A program made the position numbers and the translations under genes. This document shows, piece after piece, positions 1 through 12,186 of a stretch of DNA of 64,000 nucleotides (the first letter of the stretch is position 1; each line of letters opens with the position of its first letter). The DNA is from Cheilinus undulatus (lineage: Eukaryota > Chordata > Actinopteri > Labriformes > Labridae). The notes beneath the pieces were generated by a model that saw only the letters and a list, made by a program, of their open reading frames with translations, searched no databases and was not told the origin of the DNA. Location of the stretch: contig NC_054867.1 of NCBI RefSeq assembly GCF_018320785.1, positions 33,917,855 through 33,981,854 on the forward strand, written 5' to 3'.

Positions 1-667
1 CAGTCTTCAGACAATGTGAAATTTGGAGTATAGTTAAAAGGAGATGATATTAATTCAGCCAGTTGTCTTAGGGTTTATGCCTGCATCTACCTTGTTTTTT
101 TATCATAAATCTGGATGTTATTTAGCTTTTGATGCAAATGCACAAGCAGGACTTCCTTTTAAAACACTTAAGATTAAGATCATGTTAGCATCTGTTATCA
201 TGTTTTTACTTGACCTGGCATTTTATTTTTTTAATGTAGGATACATGTATTAATAACATGCATTTAGGTATTACACATCAAGGTTAGAATAGTTTGGGAT
301 TTTTTTTTCATTAGTTTTTAATTTTATTTAGGTGTTACTTTTTGTTTTAAATTTCAGTTTAGTGTTTTTTTTTTCACTGCTGGTGTGTTAGTTAAATTTC
401 AAGTTTGTTTTTCAAGAATATTTTGTTTTAGCTTTATTTTATTAGTTTAAGCTATTACTATTAGTGTTTTTTTTTCAGGAAAACAAGATACTTGTCAGGG
501 GCAAGACAAAGAAAAATAGAAAAAAACATCATACAAGTAAAAAAAAACACACATTCAAACAGGCGACACTTTACTTATAATTTTATTAATTCAAATATAT
601 TTCAATACAACTCAAGAATAAAATGAACTGTTGTGTGAAGTTTTCTTCAATCACATCAGACGCTTTT

Positions 668-770
668 ACACTCATAATGCTTGGGTGTACGTTTTAGCCA
701 GTCTGCTGCTGTCAAAATCGTACACTCATCATGCTTGGGTGTACGTTTTAGCCAGTCTGCTGCTGTCAAA
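668..770. repeat. Two-copy 54-bp tandem repeat
   Basis: The segment starting at 668 recurs at 722 with almost no change, so the period is 54 bp with about 1.9 copies. The second copy carries a short inverted repeat, CGTACAC and GTGTACG, around its start, which could form a small hairpin. It sits in AT-rich non-coding sequence and has no visible function. Confidence 0.85.
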
Positions 771-1494
771 GATGAAAACAAAGGAATTTTTTTCCATATT
801 TTATTTTAGTTCGTTTTCTAGCACAGATTTAAGTTTTAGTTATTTTTCTTTTTTAAAGCTAAGTTTTGGTATAGTTCAGTTAACTGAGGTGATTTTTACA
901 TTTTAGTTTTAGTTGTTTATGATAACATTGCCACTCAAATCAACAAATAGCCTCTGAGTTGATTCCCAGAAACCTGACATTTCACAGTATTCCATAAAAA
1001 CATAATACACACATTTTTCATGCTTTATAGGGGACATATTTTCCCCTTTAAAGACAAGTGTATATTGTTCTCAGAGGTCCCCAAAACATGCCATGCCTCA
1101 GAAACCGCTGTATCTGCGCAGCGCGAGCCTATATAATCCTCTGAGCTGTAGTAGATGTCCAGATACGAAGAGCAAATTTGCTGGCATCTTAAAAGTGATT
1201 TTAAATCATCCATGGCTACAGGATGGACTTTTTGCTGGGTCAAAACAAAAATAATCTTCGCTCAGGTCACGACCCCAGTGGTTGCCATTGTAGCTTCTTC
1301 TTCGTTCTCCTCCTTTGCGTGGTTGTAAACCAGCTACGTGCATACTGCCACCTGCTGTTTCAGACCAAGTAAATACACAAGTGCGCCCTGGCACGGTTCG
1401 ATGTTGCTAGTCTGAAAACAAGCCAGGGGTTAAGGGGGAGGGGGATGGGGAGGAATCGCACCGCGGCGCAATTTCGAACTGAATTTGGCATATG

Positions 1495-1566
1495 CACTGA
1501 CTGGGATTTGAACCATCAGTCTTCCAGATCAAAGTCAGCAGGGTAACCCACTGAGCTGACAGCATC
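1495..1566 (-). repeat. tRNA-like SINE head
   Basis: Read on the minus strand, there is a box-A-like segment at 1544-1559 (TCAGCTCAGTGGGTTA) and a good box B at 1502-1514 (GGTTCAAATCCCA), with roughly the spacing of a tRNA gene internal promoter. I cannot fold a clean cloverleaf with a proper anticodon stem. The best reading is the head of a tRNA-derived SINE, or a decayed tRNA copy, rather than a working tRNA gene. Confidence 0.45.
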
Positions 1567-2365
1567 TCAGGTGACAGCTGAGAGGAAGATCAGGAGAGGA
1601 GGATGAACTTTTTTCCAAGCAGGGAGGGCCAACTGAACCTGGGGGCAGGGCTCACTCCCCACATGGGGTCATGATAGGGGAAAATCTGAGAACAGCTTGT
1701 TTCAGCACACATTTTCTGAAAGGTGGAGAAAGAGAGGGGGAAGGAGAATGGATTTTTCTGGTACTTGAGGGATCGTGGACAGGCCAGGGGCACATATTTT
1801 TAAGAAAAACCTGAAAAAGGGATTTTTGCACAATATGTCCATTTTAAATCTTAGTTGACTGTTAGGGTAACTGTCAGATGCTGACTGTCAGCATTCAGTG
1901 TTGCTCCAACAGCTTAAAGTGTGTGGAAATACAGCGGGCATTTGGGAATGTCAGTACAATCATAAAAGTGTTTCCCATAATGCTTTTCAGGGCTTATATT
2001 AACATTTGCCATTGGGTCTTTAAGTCCTAATATCATCTAGCCTGTATTAAGGCTTCACTAGAAAAATGATACCAAACAATGAATTACACTATCATAGTCA
2101 TGGTAAAATGACTTCGATCAGTTGTCTCTTTTTACTTGACATTAATTGAGCTTTCTGAGGTTAAGTGACAGCCAGGGTCGGTGATTATGCTGTGACCTCT
2201 TTGTCAGGATGTAGGCTCAGTATTTTTTTTTTCTTTTGGATGACACTTTTCACATGAGTGTGTGTGAAAAGGCTCACAGGTTGGTGCATGCTCTTGTGTG
2301 TGACTGCTAACTTTCTCCGTCCCCTTTGCATGATGTGTGTGGTGTGTGCCCTAACCCCTGAGCAG

Positions 2366-5300
2366 GACAGCACTGATGCATTTGGAGACAGCTGGAGAGG
2401 GCCCTACCAACCAGGTACTGCAAAAATTCACAAGTCCATTGCCAGTGCTAAGTCCATTGCTATTTGTGTCTTTTACTTTGCTGTTTATTTTGCGGCTTAG
2501 TTGGTTAGTTGATGTACCTTGTTTGTACTTATACATGTATTTATTCTGAATACATATAGCTGTTATAAGTAAAAAGAAGCATTTGTGTCAAATGGGGATG
2601 TAATGATACCTCAGAATCCAGTTAAAATTTTACACAGTTTTACAAGGGATGATTCAAATCTTTAAAACAAATAAAATATACTGTGATACTCCTTTGCCCA
2701 TTAGGCCTACAACTATATGCATGTAAAAAACAATGAACATACATTATTTATTGATTACATATTAAAAATTGCACCATTTGTGAACAGCAGAGCCATTACA
2801 TGTGTTTAAAATTAATAGATTAGGTAGATAGATACTTTATTAATCCCAATGGAATTAGTATTGGTAACGTAGTCAATTACAATTCAATTCAGCAGCTGGG
2901 TCCACTCACTGCCATCATTAAATTGCTTGCACACGACAATTAAACATCGGCTACAGGTAACCGTTCGTGCCACACTGTTTCGAATGGCGGCGTCAGGGCC
3001 AGGATTTGCTGATACCGATGTAGAACCGACAACATCCCTTTAACATACCGTTTCCCCTTATAAAGAGTAGGAGTCAAACTGCAGAACAGAATTCTTGGTA
3101 TGGTGGTCCACACAAACAAATAATTTCTTTGTGCTGTAAATTTATTTGACTTGAGGGATATTATTGGCATGATATTGGCAGATACTTGCCTAAAAGGTTA
3201 ATTATTGGAAAGCTTGTGATCATATTTACAGCCATCAGTCAATAACTGGTGAATAAGGATGAGCAGGACCAATAGACCTTTGCCAGCTGTAGTCTCTTTC
3301 TTTGTTTGTCCTTATTGCCTAAATTTTAAAAGTGTTTTAAGGACTTAAGTTTAAAGTTTGAACTACGTTTAGATATTTTATATATTGATATTGGTATTGG
3401 CTTAAATTAATTTGGAAATGTCAGCATATCTAATATGGGTGAGAGTCCAATTTTGTGAATCCCTATTTGATTAAGGGTGTTATTAACCTATGTATTTTTT
3501 TATTAAGTCTTCAATAAAAAAACATTACACAGGATATCATCAGTCACTTTTTCTTGAGAAAAAATCTGCAGTGTTTTCAGTAAGAATACAGCTTCCAAAC
3601 TAAAAAGGATTACCTTCAATTATTAGGAAAAACAGGAAAACTTGTGTCAAAACTGTATCATAATTAAATCATCCCATCAAGCCAGAACCATGGCATTAAT
3701 GTACTGGGTTTTTTTATTTTCTAAATTAACCTTTTTAACCACAAAACCTTGTAGACATCAGTCTCTTTAATAGGTGTCTGTGCCAAGACAGGCAGCAGCA
3801 CAGTTGGCAAAGTTTGTAACAATGAGGACATGGAAGAATCAAAGTAACAAACTGAGTGCATCATTACATCCCTTGTATCAAACTGTAAGAGCAGCGGACA
3901 CAAAGGTTGATTTTTTTTGTCCTGTGAATGCAGATTTTTGAAAGGGTCCATATGTTCCTGCTGTTTGATATCTAGTTATATTTTCTCCCACAATAGACAC
4001 TGCAGATGGACAAACTACCTCACAGCCCCCACCATTTACATTACCCAGAACCTTAGACAAAATGTCCTCATCCACCTCCCCCTCCCAAAGCCCGTCCTCT
4101 GGCCAGAACCAGACCCTGGATCGCTCTCAGTCTGCTCCAGCCACCCTGACGCAGGCCTCGGCTTCAGGGCTGTGTGAAGACCAATCTGGCCTCCAGGAAC
4201 TTCCTTCATCTTCATCCCCATCAGAGGATGGAGGTCCTTCGCCTCCTCAGGTCCATCCTTGTCCTCTGCCTGTTAACAGCAGCTCTGAAATGCCCTCTGT
4301 TCCGAGTTCCTCAGCAGACATCCTCCCTGTCCCAGCAGAGTTGACGACTGTGTCTCAGTATCTTGGAGGAGAGGTACCGACTGGAACCACAGAGGGGGAT
4401 GCTGAATCAGATGAAGTCTCTGTCAGTCCAGAGGAGCTTTCCTCTTTTCAACCCATGGAGCAGGAGACAACAGAGGCGGACGCAGCTGATGCCACAGAAG
4501 CATGTTCCAGTGCTCCTTGCCATCTAGACTCTGTTGAAATGGAGTCCCCAACAACCCCCCAGACAGAGGCATCCTCTGAGAGGGACCAGCCCGAAGGAGA
4601 GCTCCGTTCTCGCTCTGACAGCATCCCATCGCTAGCTGCTGCTCTGAAGGAGCTTCATGAGCTGCTTGTGTCCAACAACCGGGCTCAATCCCAAAGTCGC
4701 AGCAGCTCCTGCTCCCCCTCACATCCATTTAGGCCGGAAACTGATGAAGTTGCCTGCGAGCCACAGACTCAGACACCAGAAATCTCCAACATCCCCTCCA
4801 CTGCCATCACAGCTGGTGCAGAACCAAGCGATGCCAAAGCCGACCATGCTGCTGCTGCTGCCATGTCTGATGAGGGACCATCCAAGTGTCCTGTGCTGGA
4901 CTTCCCTGGCCAGGATGATCGTCTTAGAGGAGATGCAGCTGACTCTGTGGAGGGACAAGGACCACCACAGCGTCCAGAGGAGGGGAGGGATGGGAGACTT
5001 GAGCATGATGAAGCTAATAACATCAACACTTTTCAACCTGAGCCAGAGGTCCCTCCTGATCCTGCCAGGGACCTGGAGTTTCGGGAACCTCCAGAGGGGC
5101 AGCAGGGGAGAGGGGTCGCAGATGGACGTGCCTCTGGCACTAATACCCCGGACACTGTAGGCCTCCAGACTGAGCACCCCTTTCTCAGCCCTCTGTCCAT
5201 GGCAGTGGGCTCACCTGAGGAGGATGTCTCTAGCACCTCGTCTTCCTCTTCCCCTCCTCTCGCTCAGGCGACACAAGTCTCATCTCCGGCCCCCCTTCCT

Positions 5301-5468
5301 TCCTCCCAGCATCCCTTTATAGAACAATTTCCAGCTGAGCACATCCAGAGAATCCAGGCAGCAGGCTTTTCTGCCATGGAGGCTGCAGAGGCACTTCAAC
5401 AAGCCCACGGGGTTGTGGAGCTAGCTCTGCTAGCGCTGCTAGCCCGCAGTATCACTGTGCCCACCTAG
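2366..5468 (+). CDS. rsc1a1: 3' part of ddi2/rsc1a1: RSC1A1-type protein with UBA-like C-terminus
   Basis: Two exons, 2366-2414 (49 bp, phase 0) and 4006-5468, join in frame (CCA G|AT) and run into an open frame of 468 codons from ATG 4062. The acceptor (tgcag before 4006) and donor (CAG|gtactg) are good. The product is low-complexity and rich in Ser, Pro and Glu. Two blocks identify it: AALKELHELLVS mid-protein, and the end with IQRIQAAGFSAMEAAEAL through LALLALLARSITVPT. Both match human RSC1A1, whose C-terminal UBA-like region ends in VVPT. RSC1A1 (RS1) is known as a regulator of SGLT1-type transporters at the trans-Golgi network. In human it is an intronless frame in the terminal exon of DDI2. 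Here the in-frame upstream exon suggests a protein joined to DDI2, whose body would lie left of the window. Start use (fusion, or ATG 4062) is undecided. Confidence 0.85.
2415..4005 (+). other. Intron of ddi2/rsc1a1 with repeat fragments
   Basis: This lies between the two in-frame exons. Around 2823-2865 there is a 'tagatagatactttattaatccc' type run, typical of the tail of fish LINEs in reverse orientation. Near 3731-3815 there is a reverse copy of a tail repeat also seen near 7.8 kb and 11.7 kb. I see no exon inside. Confidence 0.55.
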
Positions 5469-6351
5469 ACTCATAACTAGTCACACTGAGTCCCCAGCCT
5501 CCAAACTCAGCATCTGTGTTATTTATACCTTGTTACTGATCCAGCTGTCTCGTCGCCTCTCAACAGGGAGCACGTAAAAAAAAAAAACAGGGAAACACCT
5601 TCTCTTGGTTTGTCGTTCAGAATATCCAAAACTAAGGGGACAACCGATAAAACTTTTCTGGATATTGCAGATATGTGAGGTGTGTTTGCATGCAGGTGTT
5701 TTGGGTGCCCACCCATTTCATTGGTTTTTAGAGATTTGGTAAGGTAGATTGATTTTCTTTCTTGTTTTTGTCCAACATTGACACATTATTAAATGACCAT
5801 TTTTTATTTGATTCTTGAAACATTAGACTTTACTATAATCTCTTGTTTGAAACAACATAAAAACTGTTTTGTTTAAAGTCCAGAGCATCAAAAATGTCAG
5901 AGTGGAGAAGCATTGCTAATGCTTCTACTCCTAAAACCATTAAAATTTAAAGCAATTATCTAATAGATCATCCTTATTCCTCTGTTTATTCCCATTAATT
6001 TTCAAATCAGAACCCAATGCCAGAAAACAACATGTTGGGATCTACTTAAGTTTATGAAAGTTTGATCACTCTTGATCAGGTTTACAATAGTTTCCCTACA
6101 GGGGGGTAATCACACTGAAATATCAAGGGAGCCACTAGTGTGTGTTGCTGTCTGATCATACATGGAAGCTTTTGGTGAAGTTTGTGTATTTCAGAGGGTA
6201 TCTTGTACTGTATGTATCATTCTCCACAGTTTTGGAGTTTTGCCATGTGTAGATTATCAAACAAGTATAAAGTTCCTGTCTAAAAGGTCTCATTTATCTT
6301 ATTTTGTGTCAAACCAACATAGTTTGTGTTCCCATCTTAAGATTTTCATTT

Positions 6352-6391
<40 letters not shown>

Positions 6392-6533
6392 GGCCATCTG
6401 CGCCCATCAAATGTCCTGTCAGTACATCATATAACAACTATTTTAATGGCTTTATTTCAGTCACATACCAACTGTGTCAGGCAGATTGAATTATCTACTT
6501 TTATCTTGTATGAAATTTTAAACTGCAAATAAA
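5469..6533 (+). other. Probable 3' UTR of ddi2/rsc1a1
   Basis: From the stop codon at 5466-5468 there is no further coding sequence up to an AATAAA at 6528-6533. A run of about 31 T lies at 6354-6384, inside the proposed UTR. This length of UTR is inferred from the position of the polyadenylation signal. Confidence 0.5.
6528..6533 (+). terminator. Polyadenylation signal AATAAA (ddi2/rsc1a1)
   Basis: This is the first clear AATAAA well past the stop at 5468, in AT-rich sequence before intergenic repeats begin. The assignment rests on position only. Confidence 0.5.
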
Positions 6534-7018
6534 ATTGAACTAGTATTTGTACAATGTGTGAGTTTGCTTTGTCTCCAAGGGTTGAAGGCAGAATTTTATT
6601 TTTCCTATCGAGTCATTACAACAGCAAACAGAGCAGCGACAAAAACCTGTGTTGTATCTATTTTACGTGCAAAAAAATGTACCCAACACTTTCACACAAC
6701 ATAAAACAAACTGGAAATGAAACGCATGCATGTCAGTGAGGGACTTTTAGATGTCAGATCCAATTTAAACTGAAAGAACAATGTTTTTAAATATTTAAAG
6801 ATTAATGTGTTTTTCAATTGTATTGAATGTGTAGGAAAAAACATCAATTGAAGTTTATCTTATTTTCCAAAATTGAGAAGCTCTCTTTCTTAATTGTTTA
6901 CTGCGGGGAAATGGTGACTAACATTGAGCATTATTGCTGTTATGAATGTATTGATGGTATAATCACCACTCAGTCATCCTGAGGCAACTAATTGGTTGCT
7001 AGGGGATAGGTCACTGAA

Positions 7019-7447
7019 CTACAGTTGGATGTTTTACCCTTTTATTGATTTTATAAATTATGATTAAATGCATGGGCAGTCATTCAGTCAATCATATGTA
7101 GTGTCAAAATGGAATCAGATTTCTACAAAGTAATGTCAATTGAATAAATATGTGTACTGCACTCAGGTGATCTCCATTTCCCCAATTGTGAGACAACTAG
7201 CACCAATCAGCTGGACCTCTGTTAAATTAATTCAGTAACTTTAAAGGTATAAATATTCATGCAATCACTCATTTTATCTCAGTTTTTTTGGTGGCATTAC
7301 TTTGTAGAAATCTATTTTCACTCTGACATTAAAGATTTGTTGTTTTTATGGTAAAAAAAGGCAAATTATATCCATCATGATTGAGTTGTAAAATCAATAA
7401 AGGGTTAAAGAAATCCTAGGGGGTGAATACTTTTTATAGGTATTGTA
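7019..7447. mobile_element. Short Tc1/mariner-type element with long inverted repeats
   Basis: The sequence near 7031-7145 is an inverted, diverged copy of 7290-7425. For example 'tttctacaaagtaatg' on the left answers 'cattactttgtagaaa' on the right. The right end (ctttttataggtattgta) matches the terminal repeat (cagtgcctataaaaagtat) of the elements at 19771 and 44.7-45.9 kb. The stretch 7155-7260 is alignable by eye to 45640-45740. No transposase is left, so this is an internally deleted copy of that Tc1-like family. Confidence 0.75.
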
Positions 7448-7794
7448 TATGAATATGAATTTAATGCAGCCATCTATGAAATAACATGTAATCATGACAG
7501 AAACAAAATAAAAACAGTGATAGAAGGCTGGAATACTTTTTCTTTGAAGTAATAAAATATTAAGTGCATAGAGCTTTTTGAATAGACCTGACAAATACAA
7601 GTATAGGAGGAGAAATCAAGCCCATTCCAAAGAGCACTTTAGACATAGTCTTGAATCAAAGAAGTTCTATTTTCTACACTTATGAATTAATGACTACATG
7701 AATCACAGCCCATCTATTCTTAGTTAGTTTATTGTTTTATCTCTCATTTCTTCTCTTCTTGATGAATCATCATTTTAATATTTGGTCTTTTTTA

Positions 7795-7905
7795 TTTATT
7801 TAATTTTATTGAACCAGGAAAGCCTCAATGAGATCAATAATCTCATTTACAAGAGTGTCCTGGCCCAGACAGGCAGCAGCACAATTACAGAGTTACAGAC
7901 ATGAA
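7795..7905 (-). repeat. Interspersed tail repeat (reverse copy)
   Basis: The pattern (tttattgaaccaggaaagc, then ctggcccagacaggcagcagc) is the reverse complement of the piece at about 11690-11755 (ggtctccctcgaaatagag, ctaacctggctaaataaagg). A third, shorter copy lies near 3731-3815. It looks like the 3' tail of a common fish retroposon. I do not assign a family. Confidence 0.6.
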
Positions 7906-8180
7906 ATTTAACAGTTAAAAACACAGCTCAAACCTGAACTCTGATTTTTTTTAAACATTCAAAGCTCATGTGCCATAATAGCTTGTTTTCATCCTTGGCT
8001 AACTAAACCCCCAAAGTTTCACTTTATCACCACAAGAAAAGAGAACTACAAGAGCCTGTGAGCCACACCTGGCTCCAGTTCATGTGATTGCTGCTTTGTA
8101 GCACTCAGACTTCATCCATCTGAGATCATTAAGCCTGAGGGGCTCGCCCTGATCTGAGTTCTGTTTCTGGACTCGAGGAT

Positions 8181-11100
8181 ATGATGGCTCGACATGAAAG
8201 CAGCGATGAAAACAGGAACTGTCTGAGCAGTCACGCTGTCTCTGATATGCTCTCATTTGCTAAAAATTGTGATCTACTGGACAGCTTGTTCTCACAAAAA
8301 CACACCATGAAGACAGAAGAGCAGCTCTCTTTAGGGTTGACTCCCCTGCAAACAGACCATGCAGGAGACTCTGGAGGACTCGAGGAGAGTGGCAACTCTA
8401 TGAACCTGGATGAAGACTGCAGGTAAGAGCCGCACAGTGTGTCTAGTAATCAGGGACAAACTTAACCTGACAATCAAATCTCCTTTTCAGTGCTGTAGAC
8501 ATAGCTTCAGCTCTCAAGTCTGTGGCTTTAATGAGCACACAGGCTCTGAGAAAAATGTTCTCAGTTTCCACACTAGAGAGGGAAGATTCAGCTTTGTCTC
8601 CACTAGATGATCAGGATAGAAACACAGAAGGGTAAGATGGGCATTAAATCTCTATACTGCTTATGATCTCTGTAAATTTACTAAAAGTGGCCTGTTTTAC
8701 AAACCAGGGCAGCGGATCCAGCTGAAGAGGAGGGGCGGAGTGTAACTTTCCAGTCAAAGTTCATAGAGTTCTGTAAGTGTCCCTATTGTCACTGATTGAA
8801 TAGTGTTACATTTAATGTCATGTAAAGAACCTTCTCTTTATGTCTGGGCTCTACAGTCCCTCTGTATCAGGACTACTGTCTGCAGGAGGTGAGAGAAGAC
8901 ATCTTCAGACTCACTAAGAGTTTAGTGTCTGAGCTGGTAACTCCACAGTATCTGCAGGGTCTGCAGTCCCGTTTTAGTCCATGCTGCAAATCTGTGGCTT
9001 CGTCCCCTCAATTACAAAATCCTGGAAGAACTCCATCATCACCTCTACCCCAGCCAATCAGGGTGACTCCGTGCACCCTCTGGCAAGACTTGGAGGAAGT
9101 GAAGGCATCTGGCCTGCTCAGCAGCTTGACATCCAGAGAGATTCGCCTTCAGGAGGTGAGAAAATGTTACATTTGTCATGATCAACATGTATCTATGAGC
9201 ATGCTGTATTAACTTGGAGCCAAATGATATAAAATATGACAGGAATATGGACATGGTGTATTTAAGCAACTCTTTAAAGCTTTTGTGAGATTTTAGCTGA
9301 TAAAATTAGCTAATACGTTACTATTTTTGTATGAAATTATTACTGATATCGCTTTATGACCTACAGCAGTAAACGAAACCATCAGTGACACCAGGGTTGC
9401 CAACCTTACTAAATGTTGCAGCAGGCTAGGTGTCAGACAAAGTCAATAGCATCACATCACCATAATAGCCTTTGTTTACATTTTCAAAAGACAAGACTTT
9501 CACCAGTAAACACAAGTATGTACGCAGGTGGCCCAGGTTTTAGTTCGCCTGTGGCTCCTTTCCTGCATGTCTATCCCCCTCTTTCTCACCCCTGTTTTCA
9601 ATCCTATCCACTACCCTCTCAAACTAAAGGCATAACATCCAAAAATATATAGAAAAACATTAGGCATGTGTGTCAGTTATTATATTTGTATAGCACCAAG
9701 TTAAAAAAAAAAACTCTTAGGAGTTAAAAATGCATCCATCTCCTGTAAGTACTCCAAGCTTTGCAATCATGTTAAATTAGTCTTTGGTAAACCATTAAGG
9801 ACGAACTTTTACTTGCTTTAAATAAAATGCATTAATTTCTAGTAGAAATGACTCAGTGTTTCAGTGGATTTTAAACAATTCATCCTTTCTCTGTTATAAT
9901 GCTCATTAGGAAATTATTTCTACTTCTTATTCTCTGTTTTCCTTTCCCTGCAGACCATCTTTGAGCTGACTGGCTCCGAGGCATCATACCTGAGGAGCCT
10001 CAGAGTTGCTGTCAACCATTTCTACATGTCAAAGCCGCTGAAAAAGGCTCTATCGAACAGAGAGCATCATGTGTTGTTTTCAAACATCTGTCAAGTGATG
10101 GCAGCCAGTGAAAAGTGAGAGCTTCAAATGTGGTATATCTTTAAAACTTAACTACTTCTATTTTCATTGAGCTGGTATTTGGTGTCTTCTAGGTTGCTGA
10201 TGGATCTGGAAATCCATCTGGGAGAGAGCGTGTTGATGTCTCAGGTTGGAGACATTGTGCTCCAACACTGCCCAGAGTTTCACCGGCTCTATGTGCCATA
10301 TGTAACTAACATGATGTACCAAGAGGCTCTCATTAACCAGCTGCTGTAAGTCTCAATCCTGTGCTTCAAACCTCCAGTGTGGCACTCAGATGCATTCATA
10401 CAGATGTCGTCGTTTTTTAAGGCAGCAGAACAGGGACTTCCTCTCTGTGATCAAGAAGCTTGAGAGTGATCCAGTGTGTCAAAGACGGAGCCTCAAGTCC
10501 TTCCTGGTCCTTCCTTTCCAGAGAATAACTCGTATTAAACTCATCTTAGAGGTCAGTGTGTGTGATGGGGGTTGAATTTTTTTGCACGCACAAATGCATT
10601 TAAAAAGTTTTTGATCAAAGTTAAGAAAATAAGCAGGCTTTTGGTGGATTTACCTTCATTTCAGAGCATCCTGAAATTGACTGAACCAGATTCTGACTTG
10701 ATTTCCACCCTTAAAAAAGCAATAGAAGCCATTCACAAGGTAATGCTGTTTATCTTTAAGTCCTAGCTAGAAAAAAAGCTGATGGGGTGTTTATAGATAA
10801 GTGATTAGGTGTGTGAGCCCGAAGTACAGAGGCTGTATCTTCCAAGCTAGGCATCATGGTTGTGCCTCTTAAAGGATGAGCAAAATTCAATCTAATGCTG
10901 TAGAAGTTAAGAATAAAAACTAAAGATTGTCCTATTATGTTTTCTGAGCAGATAGTGACAGAGTGTGACAAGGGTGTCCAAAAAATGAAACAAATCGAGG
11001 AGCTGGTCTCTCTGGAAATGCAGATGGATTTTGGCAAAGTTAAGGTGACAGATTCCTCTTTTTTTCTTGAATAATAATTTGATTCTGTTATATAACTTGC

Positions 11101-11858
11101 AGATGGCGACCAATTCTGTTTTCTTTTTGCTTCAGTCAGTGCCTTTGGTTGTGAGCGGCCGTTTTCTGGTGCACCAGGGTCCCATGAGACAGCTGACTGT
11201 GGACGCTGCGTACAGTTCGAGGATATCATTCATCAATGTCTACCTCCACCTCTTCAACGACCTTCTGATCATCTCCTCAAAGAAGTATTTTTATTAATAG
11301 GGCATTTCTAACTCTTGTTAGAAATGCCTTTGATGTGCATGAAATCATGATCCAAATCAGCTCTGAGTATTTTCAGTCCTCTTTGGTGATCGGCTTTGTC
11401 TTTTCAGCATTGTTATCTGACTAAACAAGACTGTGTTGCCTTTCTGTCACATTATTTCAGGGATCAGAGGTTCACTGTTCTGGATCATGCTAATTTCCCC
11501 ACACATGTGCACCTTGAACCCCTGAAAGCCGAGGTCTTGGGTCTTCCTGCAGACTCCTTCCTTTTGCATCTGTCTCAAAGTCGAACTGGACAACCGACTG
11601 CTATGATCCTTGTCACAAACACAAGGTAAGACTTGATATTTTTCTGTTCCTTTTTTAATACCCAGTAGATCTCCTGTTTCCTTCTTGGTCAGGTCTCCCT
11701 CGAAATAGAGATGCTTAAGCTCTATGGGACTAACCTGGCTAAATAAAGGTTAAATACATGAAAAACATCACTGTCTTCTATTTATAATTCCTGTCTGTGT
11801 TCTTGTGAATTGCAGGTCAGAAAAAGAGACATGGATGAGGCTGCTGTCTAAAAAGTGA
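8181..11858 (+). CDS. arhgef19: RhoGEF of the ARHGEF19 type, DH-PH without SH3
   Basis: Twelve exons with every junction in frame: 8181-8422, 8491-8631, 8708-8772, 8857-9155, 9954-10114, 10193-10345, 10422-10551, 10665-10739, 10952-11044, 11136-11284, 11461-11625, 11816-11858. They give 571 aa. The DH domain runs from about residue 250 (TIFELTGSEASYL) to about 450 and has the diagnostic block SFLVLPFQRITRIKLILE. The PH domain follows (about 455-565; VYLHLFNDLLIISS). The family's pre-DH segment LWQDLEEVKASGLLSSLTS is present. Family members activate Rho GTPases. ARHGEF19 (WGEF) acts on RhoA in Wnt/planar polarity. Next to cplane2 and epha2 it has the human ARHGEF19 setting. Human ARHGEF19 is about 800 aa and ends in an SH3 domain. 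Here the stop follows the PH helix (KETWMRLLSKK) at once and the N-terminus is short. A diverged paralogue is possible. Gene structure is near certain, the symbol less so. Confidence 0.85.
11690..11755 (+). repeat. Interspersed tail repeat (forward copy)
   Basis: This is a short fragment in the last intron of the RhoGEF gene. It is the forward copy of the repeat at 7795-7905 and ends in the typical 'aataaaggttaaat'. Confidence 0.55.
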
Positions 11859-12186
11859 TGGGAATATGACTCTATGATGACTCTTTGTTTTATCAAACTA
11901 AGTAGACTTTTTTAACTTAATATTTCAATATAATTTTTAAGAACTGAAAAAGGTTTACCTTTTATCACCTGAGCATTTCCTCTCTGCACTTCATGTTCTT
12001 TGTTCATGGCCCTCAGAGCACCAAAACACAAAGCACATAAAATATGCACTGGGTTTTTACTATTAAAACACTGTTAAAGTTAGGGATACTTAAATTTGGG
12101 GGAAATTATTTCAATCTTAATTTGTATTTAAATGATTTTTAGTAGAGATGCGCTTTTCCATATGTTTTAAAAGATCAGTCTAATTC

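Larger units (their letters stand above)
1..2365. other. Non-coding AT-rich stretch with repeat debris
   Basis: No exon is visible here. If the exon at 2366 belongs to ddi2, this is probably a ddi2 intron. The first kilobase is T-rich on the plus strand. It is followed by a 54-bp tandem duplication near 668-770, a pyrimidine-rich piece with a fish-repeat look around 1280-1400, and a tRNA-like segment near 1495-1566. The short open frames read as chance. The content is seen directly. The assignment to an intron is inferred. Confidence 0.6.
6534..8180. other. Intergenic gap with a short Tc1 relic
   Basis: The gap lies between the 3' end of ddi2/rsc1a1 and the RhoGEF start. It contains the inverted-repeat element at 7019-7447 and a reverse tail repeat near 7795-7905. 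The last 150 bp before 8181 probably hold the RhoGEF promoter and 5' UTR. I see no TATA box there. Confidence 0.5.

Noticed and set aside
1495-1566. A functional tRNA gene on the minus strand
   Set aside because: The boxes are good but I cannot fold proper acceptor and anticodon stems. A SINE head is more likely.
4423-5236. Long frames in other phases across the rsc1a1 exon
   Set aside because: They are shadows of the real frame, which is fixed by the RSC1A1 C-terminal match.
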